NCBI GenBank assembly: GCA_017416855.1
Contig: JAFQAZ010000031.1
Coordinates: 59,521-123,520, forward strand
Length of the DNA stretch: 64,000 nt
DNA from: Clostridia bacterium
GTDB lineage: Bacteria > Bacillota > Clostridia > UBA1381 > UBA9506
Direction of reading: 5' to 3'
The notes beneath the pieces were generated by a model. The model saw only the letters and a list, made by a program, of their open reading frames with translations, searched no databases and had not been told where the DNA came from. A program made the translations under genes and the position numbers. Positions 8,469 to 17,199 of this stretch are shown piece by piece (positions within the stretch are counted from its first letter, which is position 1; the number at the start of each line of letters is the position of its first letter).

Positions 8469-8858
8469 ATGATTATGTTCAAAATCCTTGGCATAGCCTT
8501 AGCAGGGACCGTCACCGCCATTGTTTTAAAGGAATATAAACCGGTTTTTGCCGTTGGCATTGGTTGTATGACCGCCATCATCATTTTTATTATGCTCCTG
8601 GAGCAAATCAGTTATGTGTTCGATGTTATTCATTTGGTTGCCTCCAGGCTCTCCCTGCAGGATGAATATATAGAAATCATCATCCGCATTATCGGCATTG
8701 CCTATCTGGCGCGCTTTGGTTCTGAAATCTGCCGGGATGCAGGACAAAACGCCATTGCACAAAAGATTGAGCTGGCTGGCAAAATCATCATTGTGGTTAC
8801 CAGCATTCCCATCCTGACGGCGGTTTTAAACCTGCTCATCGGCATTTTACCCGCATAA
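8469..8858 (+). CDS. spoIIIAD: Stage III sporulation protein AD
   Basis: 129 residues with four hydrophobic segments. Its fold is related to SpoIIIAC, which it follows after 9 bases. The stretch EYIEIIIRIIGIAYLARFGS is typical of AD. Two starts are possible, ATG 8469 and ATG 8475, differing by two residues; the first is given. It is a membrane subunit of the SpoIIIA complex. Confidence 0.93.
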   Translation: MIMFKILGIALAGTVTAIVLKEYKPVFAVGIGCMTAIIIFIMLLEQISYVFDVIHLVASRLSLQDEYIEIIIRIIGIAYLARFGSEICRDAGQNAIAQKIELAGKIIIVVTSIPILTAVLNLLIGILPA

Positions 8859-8872
8859 AGAGAGGAAAACCA

Positions 8873-9970
8873 ATGAAATATGTTTATTTGATATTGTTAC
8901 TGTTTCTCATCACATCCTTCCCTGTGCAGGCACAGCCCCCCGATGGACAGGCAAAAGAAATTTTAGAAGAAACCCTATCCTTAACCAAGGATATTCAGGT
9001 GCCGGGGTTTCGTTTTAATGATGTGGCATCAAAAGCAGCAACCGGTCAGCTTCGATTTGATTTTTCTTCTGTTCTCCAATATATATTGGAGCTTTTTACA
9101 AAAGAAACCAAACGCAACATTGGCTTATTGATTAAAATGGTTGTTCTCTCTGTTTTAGCCGGCATCCTTTGCAATGTACAGCAAGCATTGCCAGGGGATG
9201 GTATTGGCGAAATCAGTTTTTTAGCTTGTTTTGCCGTTATTGCGGGTATTTCTGTTACCATTGTAGCTGAGCTGACGCAAATCGCTGTTGAAACCATTGA
9301 CAGTTTAATGCTGTGTATGGCCGGATTAATGCCGGCAATGGGAACCTTATGCACCGGTATCAATCCGGCTTTCAGCGGATTTTATCCTGGTCTTTTCGGG
9401 GCTATGCAGACCTTTGTGATTATTTGCAAAAGCATTTTTCTGCCTATGATTACAATCATTACCACTCTGTCTGTTATCAACGCTTTAAGCGGTCGGTTTC
9501 ATATAACCCGGTTAATCGAGTTTGCACGGCAAATCATTAAATGGGGCTTAGGGCTTTTGCTGACGGTTTTCGTTGGCATTTTAAGCATTCACAGCTTTAC
9601 TGCAAGCAACGTGAGTATCACCGGGCGCACTGTAAAATATGCTTTGAGCAATTTCGTGCCTTTAGTGGGCGGCGTGTTGGCCGAATCGGCAGAAGCGGTT
9701 TTAAAAAGTTTTAAACTGATCCGCGGTGCCTTTGGCATCAGCGGCATTCTGGCATTGCTTACACTTTGTTGTGTACCGCTGTTAAAAATTCTATCCTCCT
9801 TGGTTTTGTACCGGTTTTCCGCCGGTGTGGTGGAACCGGCCACTGATAAACGGATCGTATCTCTGTTTATAGACCTTTCGGGCAATATTACCTTAATCTT
9901 TGCTATTGTTTTAATGGTAACGGTTATGTTTATCATCAGTCTGGCATTGTTGTGTATACTGGTTACATAA
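8873..9970 (+). CDS. spoIIIAE: Stage III sporulation protein AE
   Basis: 365 residues. A signal peptide (1-20, ending PVQA) is followed by a short external region and then about seven membrane helices. Conserved family stretches include KETKRNIGLLIKM, LMPAMGTLCT and KSFKLIRGAFGISG. It is the polytopic channel candidate of the SpoIIIA complex. AGAGAGGAAA precedes the ATG. The length is slightly below that of B. subtilis SpoIIIAE. Confidence 0.94.
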   Translation: MKYVYLILLLFLITSFPVQAQPPDGQAKEILEETLSLTKDIQVPGFRFNDVASKAATGQLRFDFSSVLQYILELFTKETKRNIGLLIKMVVLSVLAGILCNVQQALPGDGIGEISFLACFAVIAGISVTIVAELTQIAVETIDSLMLCMAGLMPAMGTLCTGINPAFSGFYPGLFGAMQTFVIICKSIFLPMITIITTLSVINALSGRFHITRLIEFARQIIKWGLGLLLTVFVGILSIHSFTASNVSITGRTVKYALSNFVPLVGGVLAESAEAVLKSFKLIRGAFGISGILALLTLCCVPLLKILSSLVLYRFSAGVVEPATDKRIVSLFIDLSGNITLIFAIVLMVTVMFIISLALLCILVT

Positions 9971-9980
9971 GGAGATATAT

Positions 9981-10439
9981 ATGTTAGAATTTATAAGAGA
10001 ATACGCTGTTTCCATTATGACCGTTTCGGTGCTTACCGTTTTATTGGAGAACATTCTGCCAAATGACAGTAACAAAAAATATATTCATGTGGTGATCGGG
10101 CTTTTAATGATGCTGGTCATTTTAAATCCGCTTACCGGACTCCCCCACTATAATGACACCTTTTCCATCCCCCACCTGCACATAGGAGATGACCAGCTGA
10201 ATCTTAACACGGGCACTTCACATGTGACCAATAGTTTTCAAAAAAATCTGGCTTATGCCATAATGGAGGATTGTCACGAGCAGTTGGGCATCACTATTGC
10301 CTGTCGCGTCTATGCTGAAGAAAATGCGGAGAGAGAAATTACAGGGATTAAACAGATTATCATATCACCCTATGATCAGAAAACCGCCCGGTACATCGCC
10401 ACAACATACGGTGTAAAGGAGGAATATATTACGCAATGA
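9981..10439 (+). CDS. spoIIIAF: Stage III sporulation protein AF
   Basis: 152 residues. Two N-terminal membrane helices lie at about 7-25 and 34-53, with LLENILPNDSNKKYIHVVIG between and across them. A soluble C-terminal domain of about 95 residues follows, of the type known to share the ring-building fold of secretion-system proteins. The ribosome binding site is AAGGAGATAT. The end overlaps spoIIIAG by four bases. Confidence 0.92.
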   Translation: MLEFIREYAVSIMTVSVLTVLLENILPNDSNKKYIHVVIGLLMMLVILNPLTGLPHYNDTFSIPHLHIGDDQLNLNTGTSHVTNSFQKNLAYAIMEDCHEQLGITIACRVYAEENAEREITGIKQIIISPYDQKTARYIATTYGVKEEYITQ

Positions 10440-10981
10440 AGCTGGATTTTAAAAAGTTTTTCGAAAAAAATATGAATACCAAAGGGCTTGTCATCATATT
10501 CATAATAGGGATAAGTCTGTTACTGATTCCAACTTCTTTCTCAGGTAACACAAAAAGCGAACAAAAAGAATCGGATACAGTTCAGACTATTCAATACGAA
10601 GCGTATGAAAAGCATCTGGAAAAACGCCTCTCCGGCATTTTATCCACCGTTCGAGGTATTTCGGACGTCAGCGTAATGATCACTTTAGAAAACAGCGGTG
10701 AAGCCTATTATGCGCAAAACGAAACTAGCGAAACAAAGCATGCAGAGGATGGCATTCAGACAGAGAACATTCATTCAACAAGCAATACCCTGGCCTTAAA
10801 AAGTGAATCAGGCAACCGTCAGATGCCTGTCTTTTTAAAAAGCGGAATGCCTGAAATTTCCGGGGTGCTGGTAACAGCCAAAGGCGTGGATACCCCATCG
10901 GCACAGTCAGACATCAAAAGTGCTGTCCGCGCTGTTTTAAATGTTTCCGTTCATCGTATTCAGGTTTTACCGAAAGCATAA
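10436..10981 (+). CDS. spoIIIAG: Stage III sporulation protein AG
   Basis: 181 residues. A single membrane helix at about 17-33 is followed by a ring-building domain with LSGILSTVRGISDVSVMITL and the late run SGVLVTAKGVDTPS. SpoIIIAG forms a large oligomeric ring in the space between the two membranes around the forespore. The four-base overlap with spoIIIAF points to coupled translation. Confidence 0.93.
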   Translation: MKLDFKKFFEKNMNTKGLVIIFIIGISLLLIPTSFSGNTKSEQKESDTVQTIQYEAYEKHLEKRLSGILSTVRGISDVSVMITLENSGEAYYAQNETSETKHAEDGIQTENIHSTSNTLALKSESGNRQMPVFLKSGMPEISGVLVTAKGVDTPSAQSDIKSAVRAVLNVSVHRIQVLPKA

Positions 10982-11007
10982 TTTTTTATGACATAAGGAG
11001 GATATAC

Positions 11008-11637
11008 ATGAAGTTACTCAAAAAAATTTTCCCAGCCAAGCAACAGGTTGAAAGGGCAAAAAAAGGGCGTATGCTCATTTTACACCGTCGGCAAATTACG
11101 GTTTTTTCCCTGATGATTTTAGTCGGTGTTGCCGGCTATCTGAACTGGAGCTTCCAGCAAGACGCTGTGGACCCTGATGTTGCGGCTGTATACAGCGAAG
11201 TCAGCAAAAAAATCGGTGAAGCACAAATGGTCAGCACTACGGCTGATAATGCCGAAGCATCCACCCCCGAAAAAACAACGACCGTTTCCGACGATTATTT
11301 TGTACAGGCACGGTTAGAACGTGATGTAAAGCGAAGCGAAGCGATGGATATGCTCAAAGAAATTTTGCATGCAGAAAAAACAGATAAAGAATCAAGAATA
11401 CAAGCTGAAGAAGACATTCAGCGATTGGCTGACTTTACGGAAAAAGAAATGATGATGGAAAATATGATTCGCGGCAAAGGATATAACGAAGCCATTGTGT
11501 TTATGGGAGAAAACCTGATCAGCATTGCCGTCAAAAGCGAAGGCTTAAATGAAATTGATGCCGCTGTTCTGCGGGATATTGCCATCTCTGTGACTGCTTA
11601 TGGTGGCGATAAAGTAAAAATTGTGGAAATAAAATAA
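11008..11637 (+). CDS. spoIIIAH: Stage III sporulation protein AH
   Basis: 209 residues. A basic N-terminus precedes one membrane helix (about 30-48), a variable linker, and a C-terminal EscJ/PrgK-like domain (about 95-205) with SEAMDMLKEIL and the family tail VKIVEIK. SpoIIIAH reaches across the intermembrane space and binds SpoIIQ of the forespore. The ribosome binding site is AAGGAGGATAT. It is last in the operon, and a strong terminator begins at its stop codon. Confidence 0.94.
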   Translation: MKLLKKIFPAKQQVERAKKGRMLILHRRQITVFSLMILVGVAGYLNWSFQQDAVDPDVAAVYSEVSKKIGEAQMVSTTADNAEASTPEKTTTVSDDYFVQARLERDVKRSEAMDMLKEILHAEKTDKESRIQAEEDIQRLADFTEKEMMMENMIRGKGYNEAIVFMGENLISIAVKSEGLNEIDAAVLRDIAISVTAYGGDKVKIVEIK

Positions 11638-11674
11638 AAAAAGCTACGGTGTCTACCCTACACCGTAGCTTTTT
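11638..11674. terminator. Bidirectional intrinsic terminator
   Basis: AAAAAGCTACGGTGT pairs perfectly with ACACCGTAGCTTTTT around loop CTACCCT. It serves both the spoIIIA operon (+) and the convergent aminotransferase gene (-). Confidence 0.9.
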
Positions 11675-11684
11675 CTGTTTACGA

Positions 11685-12878
11685 TTAAAAACCGTTTTTC
11701 TGTAAAAAGGCTTCCAATCTGTCAAGACCTTCTTTAATGGTGTCCATCGAAACCGCATAGGACCAACGAACAAAATCATCAGCACCAAAACCGCTGCAAG
11801 GTACCACAGCCACCTTTGCTTCGTTTAAGAACACCTCTGCAAAATCATCGGAGCTTTCAATCAGCTTGCCGGCCAGGGTTTTTCCTTTCAGGGCGCTGAT
11901 GTTCATCAACACATAAAAGGCTCCCTGAGGCTTTTTGCAGGATACGCCGTTAATACTGTTGATTCTCTCTACCATATAATTACGGCGCTCGCAAAATGCT
12001 TTGCGCATCGTTTCAATTTCTTCTCTGCCACCGGATAAAGCCGCCACCGTTGCTGCCTGGGCAATGGAGTTGGGGTTTGAAGAAGCGTGAGATTGCACAT
12101 TAGCCATTACTTTCGCAATTTCCTGAGGAGCTGCAGCAAAACCGATTCTCCAGCCTGTCATTGCGTAAGTTTTTGAAACACCATTAATAATGATGGTACG
12201 CGCCTTAATTTCTTCACCAAAAGAAGCAATGCTGATGTGCTTGCCTTCATAAATCAAATGCTCATAAATTTCATCAGAAATCACATATAAGTCGTGAGCC
12301 ACAATGAAATCGGCAATGGCTTTCAGTTCGTCCTCGGTGTATACCATGCCGGTAGGATTGGAAGGACTGTTCAAAATAACAGCTCTTGTTTTGTCTGTGA
12401 GAGCCTTTTCCAAAGCCTCTACGCTGATTTTAAAGTTATCCTCCTCCGTAGCAGTAACCACAACGGGGACCCCGTCTGCCAGTTTAACCATTTCCGTATA
12501 GCTAACCCAGAACGGTGCCGGCACAATCACCTCGTCACCTGGATTTAAAATAGCCATAAATGCGTTCACCAACGAATGCTTTGCACCGTTGCTGATGATA
12601 ATCTGGCTGGGCTCATAGGAAAGGCCATTTTCACGAAGAAACTTCTCAGCAACCGCTTTGCGAAGCTCCATAGTACCAGCTGCAGGTGTATATTTGGTCT
12701 GACCGTTTTCAATAGCAGCAATTGCTGCCTTCTTTATATAGTCCGGCGTATCAAAATCTGGTTCGCCAGCGCCAAAACCAACCACGTCAATTCCTTCAGC
12801 CTTCATTGCTTTGAATTTGGAATCAATAGCCAATGTGGTGGATGCTTTAATTCCTTTTGCTTTTTCTGATAAATACAT
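11685..12878 (-). CDS. PLP-dependent aspartate aminotransferase (class I/II)
   Basis: 397 residues, full length. It transfers the amino group between aspartate and 2-oxoglutarate, or acts on related amino acids. Visible sites are the substrate loop GFGAGEPDFDTP (34-45), SPSNPTG (171-177), the cofactor aspartate D202 in SDEIYEHL, and the PLP lysine K236 in GVSKTYAMTGWR. A late RWSYAVS holds the carboxylate-binding arginine. It belongs to the thermophile/Bacillus AspB type (subgroup I-beta). It stands alone between two terminator-bearing regions. Exact substrate range is not readable from sequence. Confidence 0.92.
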   Translation of the reverse strand: MYLSEKAKGIKASTTLAIDSKFKAMKAEGIDVVGFGAGEPDFDTPDYIKKAAIAAIENGQTKYTPAAGTMELRKAVAEKFLRENGLSYEPSQIIISNGAKHSLVNAFMAILNPGDEVIVPAPFWVSYTEMVKLADGVPVVVTATEEDNFKISVEALEKALTDKTRAVILNSPSNPTGMVYTEDELKAIADFIVAHDLYVISDEIYEHLIYEGKHISIASFGEEIKARTIIINGVSKTYAMTGWRIGFAAAPQEIAKVMANVQSHASSNPNSIAQAATVAALSGGREEIETMRKAFCERRNYMVERINSINGVSCKKPQGAFYVLMNISALKGKTLAGKLIESSDDFAEVFLNEAKVAVVPCSGFGADDFVRWSYAVSMDTIKEGLDRLEAFLQKNGF

Positions 12879-13022
12879 TTTTTACTCCATTCCCGACATT
12901 TTTCGTCCTGTCGAATATCCCAAAATTAAATTTTAAACTACAAAAAAAATCATTTTTATCCCAACAAACATTAATATTTTAATATATTTCCCAAAAAAAT
13001 GCAAGTGTTTTTTCAAAAAATT

Positions 13023-13964
13023 TCATTTTAGAATAGTTTTTATTAAATTCAGTACATTTTTGTACGTAATTTTTTCAATTTGTTGTGCAGATAGTCCGTT
13101 TTCTTTCAGTTTATCGAATAAAAAGCCATAGTCCTCCGCACCGTTGATGCCTACCGGCATTGGTTCGGGAAAGCCGTCAAAATCAGAGCCAAGGCCTATG
13201 CAATCCTCTCCGCCTACAGAAATAATGTGTCTGATGTGGTGTGCGCAATCTTCCCAACCGGCAGTTTTTCCGTCTGACAAAAACTCAGGAAACAAATTCA
13301 GACCGATCACGCCCCCTTGTAATGCCAAAGCGTGGATTTGTTTATCCGTCAGGTTGCGTTTATGTCTGCAAACTGACCGACTATTGGAATGGGTTGCCAT
13401 CACCGGCTGACTGCTTTCTTCAAGCACATCCCAGAACCCCTTCTCTGAAATGTGAGAAACATCCACAAGCATACCCAATTGATTCATAGCAGAAACAACC
13501 TCTCTGCCAAAATCGGTCAGCCCTCTGCCATTTGGGATGCCAATTCCGTCACAAAGTTCATTGGCACCATTCCAGGTGAGCCCCATCGCCCGGGCACCAT
13601 GCTCATAAAAATAATAGAGATTCTGAATATTCCCTTCTAATGACCGTCCGTTTTCCAGGGTGAGCATGGCTCCTGTTTTTTTGCCGGATATCACAGTTTC
13701 AGCATCCCGACTGTTAAGAACAGGCACCAGATCGCTCTGAAACAGCTGCAGTTGGCGTTTATAAACAGCCATCAGGTCATTTGCCCGACGGAAAGGTGTT
13801 TCTTCATTATCATGTACAAAAAGCGCAAAAAATTGCAGGTAGCTTGTGTTTGCCTTCATTTTCGGCAAACTGACACACACATCACCTTCCTGCAATTCTT
13901 TTCCTTGTTTTATCAGCTCGCAAAGAGTATCACAATGACAGTCGATAATTCTATACCGCTCCAT
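13023..13964 (-). CDS. Membrane dipeptidase-like peptidase, M19 family
   Basis: 313 residues. A zinc-dependent dipeptidase of the renal-dipeptidase family. The metal site residues are visible: H10 and D12 in IIDCHCDTL, the bridging glutamate in MLTLENGRSLEG, the histidine in ATHSNSRSVCRHKRNLTD, and GLGSDFDGF late in the chain. There is no signal peptide or membrane anchor, so the enzyme is probably cytoplasmic despite the family name. It follows yraN after 15 bases on the same strand and may be the last gene of that operon. The 144 bases upstream of the aminotransferase and downstream of this gene are AT-rich with no other gene. Confidence 0.9.
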   Translation of the reverse strand: MERYRIIDCHCDTLCELIKQGKELQEGDVCVSLPKMKANTSYLQFFALFVHDNEETPFRRANDLMAVYKRQLQLFQSDLVPVLNSRDAETVISGKKTGAMLTLENGRSLEGNIQNLYYFYEHGARAMGLTWNGANELCDGIGIPNGRGLTDFGREVVSAMNQLGMLVDVSHISEKGFWDVLEESSQPVMATHSNSRSVCRHKRNLTDKQIHALALQGGVIGLNLFPEFLSDGKTAGWEDCAHHIRHIISVGGEDCIGLGSDFDGFPEPMPVGINGAEDYGFLFDKLKENGLSAQQIEKITYKNVLNLIKTILK

Positions 13965-13979
13965 ATATATGGTCTCCTT

Positions 13980-14348
13980 TTATTCGGTGAATGCATTGGG
14001 TATATGCCTCACCAATGTTACCTTGTTCCCATTGTGAAGCACTTCTATCACATCAAAGCTGTAGCATTCATCCAGATTATGTTCCATAATATATGTATAT
14101 GCAGTTTTGATCAAACGTTGCTGTTTGGATTTGGTGACAAACTCGCAAGGCAGACCAAACTCTTCTGATTTACGGGTTTTGACCTCTACAAAGGAAACCA
14201 CATTATCTTTTTTGGCAATAATATCAATTTCACCAATGATTTTTCCCGCTGCACGCTGATAATTGCACTCTAAAATTCTATATCCGTTCTTTTTTAAATA
14301 TTTGCAGGCTGCCTTTTCGCCGGCAGTCCCAATATCCTTTGTGTTCAT
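13980..14348 (-). CDS. yraN: YraN family protein (UPF0102, predicted nuclease fold)
   Basis: 122 residues. It has the Holliday-junction-resolvase-like fold of UPF0102. The motif pair GEIDII (E40, D42) and FVEVKTR (E55, K57) forms a PD-(D/E)xK-type active site, and the N-terminal GTAGEKAACKYLKKNGYRIL is typical. The biological role is unsettled. The four-base overlap with rnhB and the rplS-lepB-rbgA-rnhB-yraN order are widely conserved in Firmicutes. Confidence 0.92.
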   Translation of the reverse strand: MNTKDIGTAGEKAACKYLKKNGYRILECNYQRAAGKIIGEIDIIAKKDNVVSFVEVKTRKSEEFGLPCEFVTKSKQQRLIKTAYTYIMEHNLDECYSFDVIEVLHNGNKVTLVRHIPNAFTE

Positions 14349-14974
14349 TCTGCCTCATCCTTTGCCAGGATTTTCGTTAAAAAGCTTTTACGATGTACCG
14401 GCGAGGGACCCAGTTTTCGCAGAATTTCGCAATGTGCCTTACTGCCGTAGCCCTTATGCTTTTCAAACCCATATTCGGGATATTCTTTCGCCAGCACCTC
14501 TTTACAGTATCGGTCTCGGGCGACCTTTGCCAGAATAGAAGCCGCCGCAATGGACTGGCTTTTAGCATCGCCACCTTTAACGCAAAGATTTGGCTCAGGC
14601 AATGTGCGATTTTGATTGCCATCTACTAAAATCATATCCGGCTGTATGGATAAGCTTTCAATGGCCTGACGCATAGCCAGCATCGTAGCATTTAAAATAT
14701 TAATTTCATCAATCACTTTTTCATCCACACTGGCAATGGCATACGCCAGGGCCTTCTCCTTAATAATGGGAAAAAGTGCTTCTCTTTTTTTCTCCGTCAG
14801 TTTTTTGGAATCATTAATTTCTTCCATATAAAAATCCGCAGGCAGAATCACTGCCGCTGCAAACACAGCACCGGCTAACGGACCGCGGCCGGCTTCATCC
14901 ACACCGGCAAGGTATACCACCCCATCTTGTATGAACTGTTTGTCAAACTCCGCCAGGTTCATTGCCTCACTCAT
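14345..14974 (-). CDS. rnhB: Ribonuclease HII
   Basis: 209 residues. It cuts RNA in RNA-DNA hybrids and nicks at single ribonucleotides in DNA. The active site GVDEAGRGPLAG gives D26 and E27; ILVDGN gives D118, and the fourth acid is in VARDRYC. The substrate-binding run KHKGYGSKAH is near 172-181. It overlaps rbgA by four bases upstream and yraN by four downstream. Confidence 0.95.
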   Translation of the reverse strand: MSEAMNLAEFDKQFIQDGVVYLAGVDEAGRGPLAGAVFAAAVILPADFYMEEINDSKKLTEKKREALFPIIKEKALAYAIASVDEKVIDEINILNATMLAMRQAIESLSIQPDMILVDGNQNRTLPEPNLCVKGGDAKSQSIAAASILAKVARDRYCKEVLAKEYPEYGFEKHKGYGSKAHCEILRKLGPSPVHRKSFLTKILAKDEAE

Positions 14975-15831
14975 ACCTCTACCTCCCCGGGACTCTCTAA
15001 TGATATGTTACCGATTTTTGAGCTTCTGAATTCATCCAGAACAATTTGCGCCGCGCGGAAATAATCCAGTTCTCCACCGGAGACGATAAAGCCACGTTTT
15101 CTGGCGACAGCCTCTAAAGCTTCAAACCCATTTTCAAAATCCAACGACGGTAGCTTATAACGGGTTTTCAGCGCCTCCGGAGCGCGCACAGTCAAAGTCT
15201 CCAGGAGTTTTGCCGCCAGAGTTTCCGTATCCATAATTTCATCTTTAATAGCACCGGTAAAGGCCAGGCGAAGACCCACCGTTTCATCCTCAAACTTGGG
15301 CCACAAAACACCGGGGGTATCCAAAAGTTCAAAGCCGCCGGAAAGGCGAATCCATTGCTTGCCCTTAGTCACACCGGGACGGTCTCCGCTAATGGCCGCC
15401 GTTCTGCCGGCCAGGCGATTAATAAAGGAAGACTTTCCCACATTGGGAATGCCTACAATCATCAGCTTTAAGGGGCGGTTTTTCATGCCCCTCTCTTCCT
15501 GACGCTTAATCTGGTCCGAGAGCAGGCATCGCACCGTATCAGTCACAACCTTAACCTGCTTGGAATGAACACTATCAAACAAAATGGCCGTTTTGCCTTG
15601 TTCTGCAAAATATTTCTGCCAGGCTTCGTTAGTAGCCTGATCTGCCAGATCGGACTTATTCAGAATCAGCAACCTGGGTTTTGTGCCGCAAATATCTTCA
15701 ATGTCAGGATTCTGTGACGAAAGTGGTGCCCGGGCGTCTAAAAGCTCTACCACCAAATCCACCAGCGATAAATTTTCACCAATTAAGCGACGGGTTTTCG
15801 CCATATGACCGGGAAACCACTGTATATTCAT
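14971..15831 (-). CDS. rbgA: Ribosome biogenesis GTPase RbgA (YlqF)
   Basis: 286 residues. A circularly permuted GTPase that helps mature the 50S subunit. The permuted order is plain: the G4 motif NKSD (58-61) precedes G1 GIPNVGKSS (127-135), then G3 DTPG (171-174). The N-terminal IQWFPGHMAKTRR is the family hallmark. It lies downstream of lepB beyond a long hairpin (15860-15909) and is followed by rnhB with a four-base overlap. Confidence 0.95.
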   Translation of the reverse strand: MNIQWFPGHMAKTRRLIGENLSLVDLVVELLDARAPLSSQNPDIEDICGTKPRLLILNKSDLADQATNEAWQKYFAEQGKTAILFDSVHSKQVKVVTDTVRCLLSDQIKRQEERGMKNRPLKLMIVGIPNVGKSSFINRLAGRTAAISGDRPGVTKGKQWIRLSGGFELLDTPGVLWPKFEDETVGLRLAFTGAIKDEIMDTETLAAKLLETLTVRAPEALKTRYKLPSLDFENGFEALEAVARKRGFIVSGGELDYFRAAQIVLDEFRSSKIGNISLESPGEVEV

Positions 15832-15859
15832 AAATATTACCCTTCTTTCCCATACAATA

Positions 15860-15909
15860 TAAAAGGAGCATTAACAAAACAGTATAACCGAATTGTCTTG
15901 CTCCTTTTA
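15860..15909 (-). terminator. Long-loop hairpin between lepB and rbgA
   Basis: TAAAAGGAGCA (15899-15909 read on minus) pairs exactly with TGCTCCTTTTA (15860-15870), an 11-bp stem around a 28-base loop. On the minus strand the stem ends in TTTTATATTG. It may attenuate or process the rplS-lepB-rbgA message rather than stop it fully. The loop is unusually large for an intrinsic terminator. Confidence 0.5.
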
Positions 15910-15926
15910 ACACACAGTTTCTATTC

Positions 15927-16589
15927 CTAATTGTTATCGTATATAGAGCCAAATTTAGAAAATGGTGTTATTCTGATGGCCGCACGACCAACAACATCCT
16001 CTTTAGCCACCATACCAAGCTCACGACTGTCTAACGAGTTGTTTCGGTTATCTCCCAGAACAAAAACATAACCTTCCGGTACTGTTGTAGGATAATCAAA
16101 GACAGAGCCGATATTCAGCATTTTTTCTTTGATATATGGTTCTGCAAGAATCTCACCGTTAACTAAAACATCTCCGCCCTCAGCACGAAGCTCTACCGTA
16201 TCGCCGGATACTGCAATGACACGCTTGATAATAAACTTACCGAGTGTGTGCGATTTAACCACCACAATATCACCGGCTTTCGGCTCATAAAACAGTTTTG
16301 TGACTACCAGGCGTTCTTTTGATTCCAGCGTAGGAAGCATAGAACCGCCTTCAACCTGCACCATCGCAAATACAAACTGATTCAAAATTAACGCTACAAC
16401 CATGGCAATTGCAATGGATTTTGTCCAATCATATATCTCATAAAGCACACCGGATTTTTTATCCTGTTTGACCGGAGCTTCAATTGCTTCGGCCTCTACA
16501 TAATTATCCTGTTGCTCTTTTTGTTCTGTTTCAAAAGATACTTCTTCTTCATCAATATCAAACAGATATGTTTTTTTCTGTTCGTCCAT
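15927..16589 (-). CDS. lepB: Signal peptidase I
   Basis: 220 residues. A membrane serine-lysine peptidase that cuts signal peptides from exported proteins. An acidic cytoplasmic tail of about 50 residues precedes one membrane helix (about 58-76). Catalytic Ser83 lies in EGGSMLPTL and Lys122 in IKRVIAVSGD. The late box GDNRNNSLDSRELG is intact. It follows rplS by about 107 bases that contain a large hairpin. Confidence 0.95.
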   Translation of the reverse strand: MDEQKKTYLFDIDEEEVSFETEQKEQQDNYVEAEAIEAPVKQDKKSGVLYEIYDWTKSIAIAMVVALILNQFVFAMVQVEGGSMLPTLESKERLVVTKLFYEPKAGDIVVVKSHTLGKFIIKRVIAVSGDTVELRAEGGDVLVNGEILAEPYIKEKMLNIGSVFDYPTTVPEGYVFVLGDNRNNSLDSRELGMVAKEDVVGRAAIRITPFSKFGSIYDNN

Positions 16590-16622
16590 CTTTGTTCATC
16601 CTTTCCGAATGGTAAAACAAAA

Positions 16623-16678
16623 GGGGGTGCAGCAACGAAACAAACCGATATACGGCTTTTGGATCCTTGCACACCCCC
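16623..16678 (-). terminator. Large hairpin between rplS and lepB
   Basis: On the minus strand GGGGGTG (16672-16678) pairs with CACCCCC (16623-16629), followed by TTTTGTTTT. The interior of about 42 bases has a smaller stem (AAGCCG/CGGTTT) and an alternative GTGCA/TGCAC pairing. It looks like an intrinsic terminator or attenuator with a branched loop placed between rplS and lepB. Confidence 0.6.
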
Positions 16679-16696
16679 GCAGCGATAAGATTAAAC

Positions 16697-17041
16697 TTAT
16701 CTTAATTTTTCTTTGACCTTAGCAGCCTTACCTACTCTATCTCTTAAATAGAACAGTCTGGCTCTTCTTACTTTACCCAGTCTTACAACTTCGATTTTAG
16801 CAATCTTAGGAGAGTTTACGGGGAAAGTTCTTTCAACACCTACACCGTAAGAAATACGTCTAACAGTAAAAGTCTGCTGAATACCGCCATTTTGAATTTT
16901 AATAATTGTACCTTCAAAAATCTGGATTCTTTCTCTGTTACCTTCTTTTACCTTTACGTGTACTTTAACAGTACTACCGATTTCCAGTGCCGGCAGGTCA
17001 GTTCTGATCTGATCCTGAGTTAATGCCTTAATTACGTCCAT
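16697..17041 (-). CDS. rplS: 50S ribosomal protein L19
   Basis: 114 residues. Bridges the 30S and 50S subunits. Family hallmarks are [43 protein letters not shown] and the C-terminal [23 protein letters not shown]. The ribosome binding site GAGAGGAGGAAG lies just upstream. It is the first gene of the rplS-lepB-rbgA-rnhB-yraN cluster, with its own promoter and a structured leader. Confidence 0.97.
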   Translation of the reverse strand: MDVIKALTQDQIRTDLPALEIGSTVKVHVKVKEGNRERIQIFEGTIIKIQNGGIQQTFTVRRISYGVGVERTFPVNSPKIAKIEVVRLGKVRRARLFYLRDRVGKAAKVKEKLR

Positions 17042-17120
17042 GTGTCTTCCTCCTCTCTGTGCTAAGCGTTCTTACCTGACAAAGCAGGCAGCGGACCGCC
17101 ACTTTTCCTTGCACATTCAC
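17042..17120 (-). promoter_or_regulatory. Candidate L19 autoregulatory leader
   Basis: The untranslated leader of rplS is about 78 bases. It can fold with an outer TGTGC/GCACA pairing, an inner GTGGCG...CGC pairing and a small CCTG/CAGG hairpin, ending just before the ribosome binding site. L19 leaders are known in Firmicutes, where L19 is thought to repress its own synthesis. I matched position and foldability, not a consensus. Confidence 0.45.
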
Positions 17121-17126
17121 CATATC

Positions 17127-17155
17127 ATTATAATATAAAAATTACCAAATTTCAA
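17127..17155 (-). promoter_or_regulatory. Predicted sigma-A promoter of rplS
   Basis: TTGAAA (17150-17155) and TATAAT (17127-17132) on the minus strand with a 17-base spacer. Confidence 0.75.
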
Positions 17156-17199
17156 GTATTTTTTTTCGCTTCATCAAATTACAATCATTCGGTTGTAAT

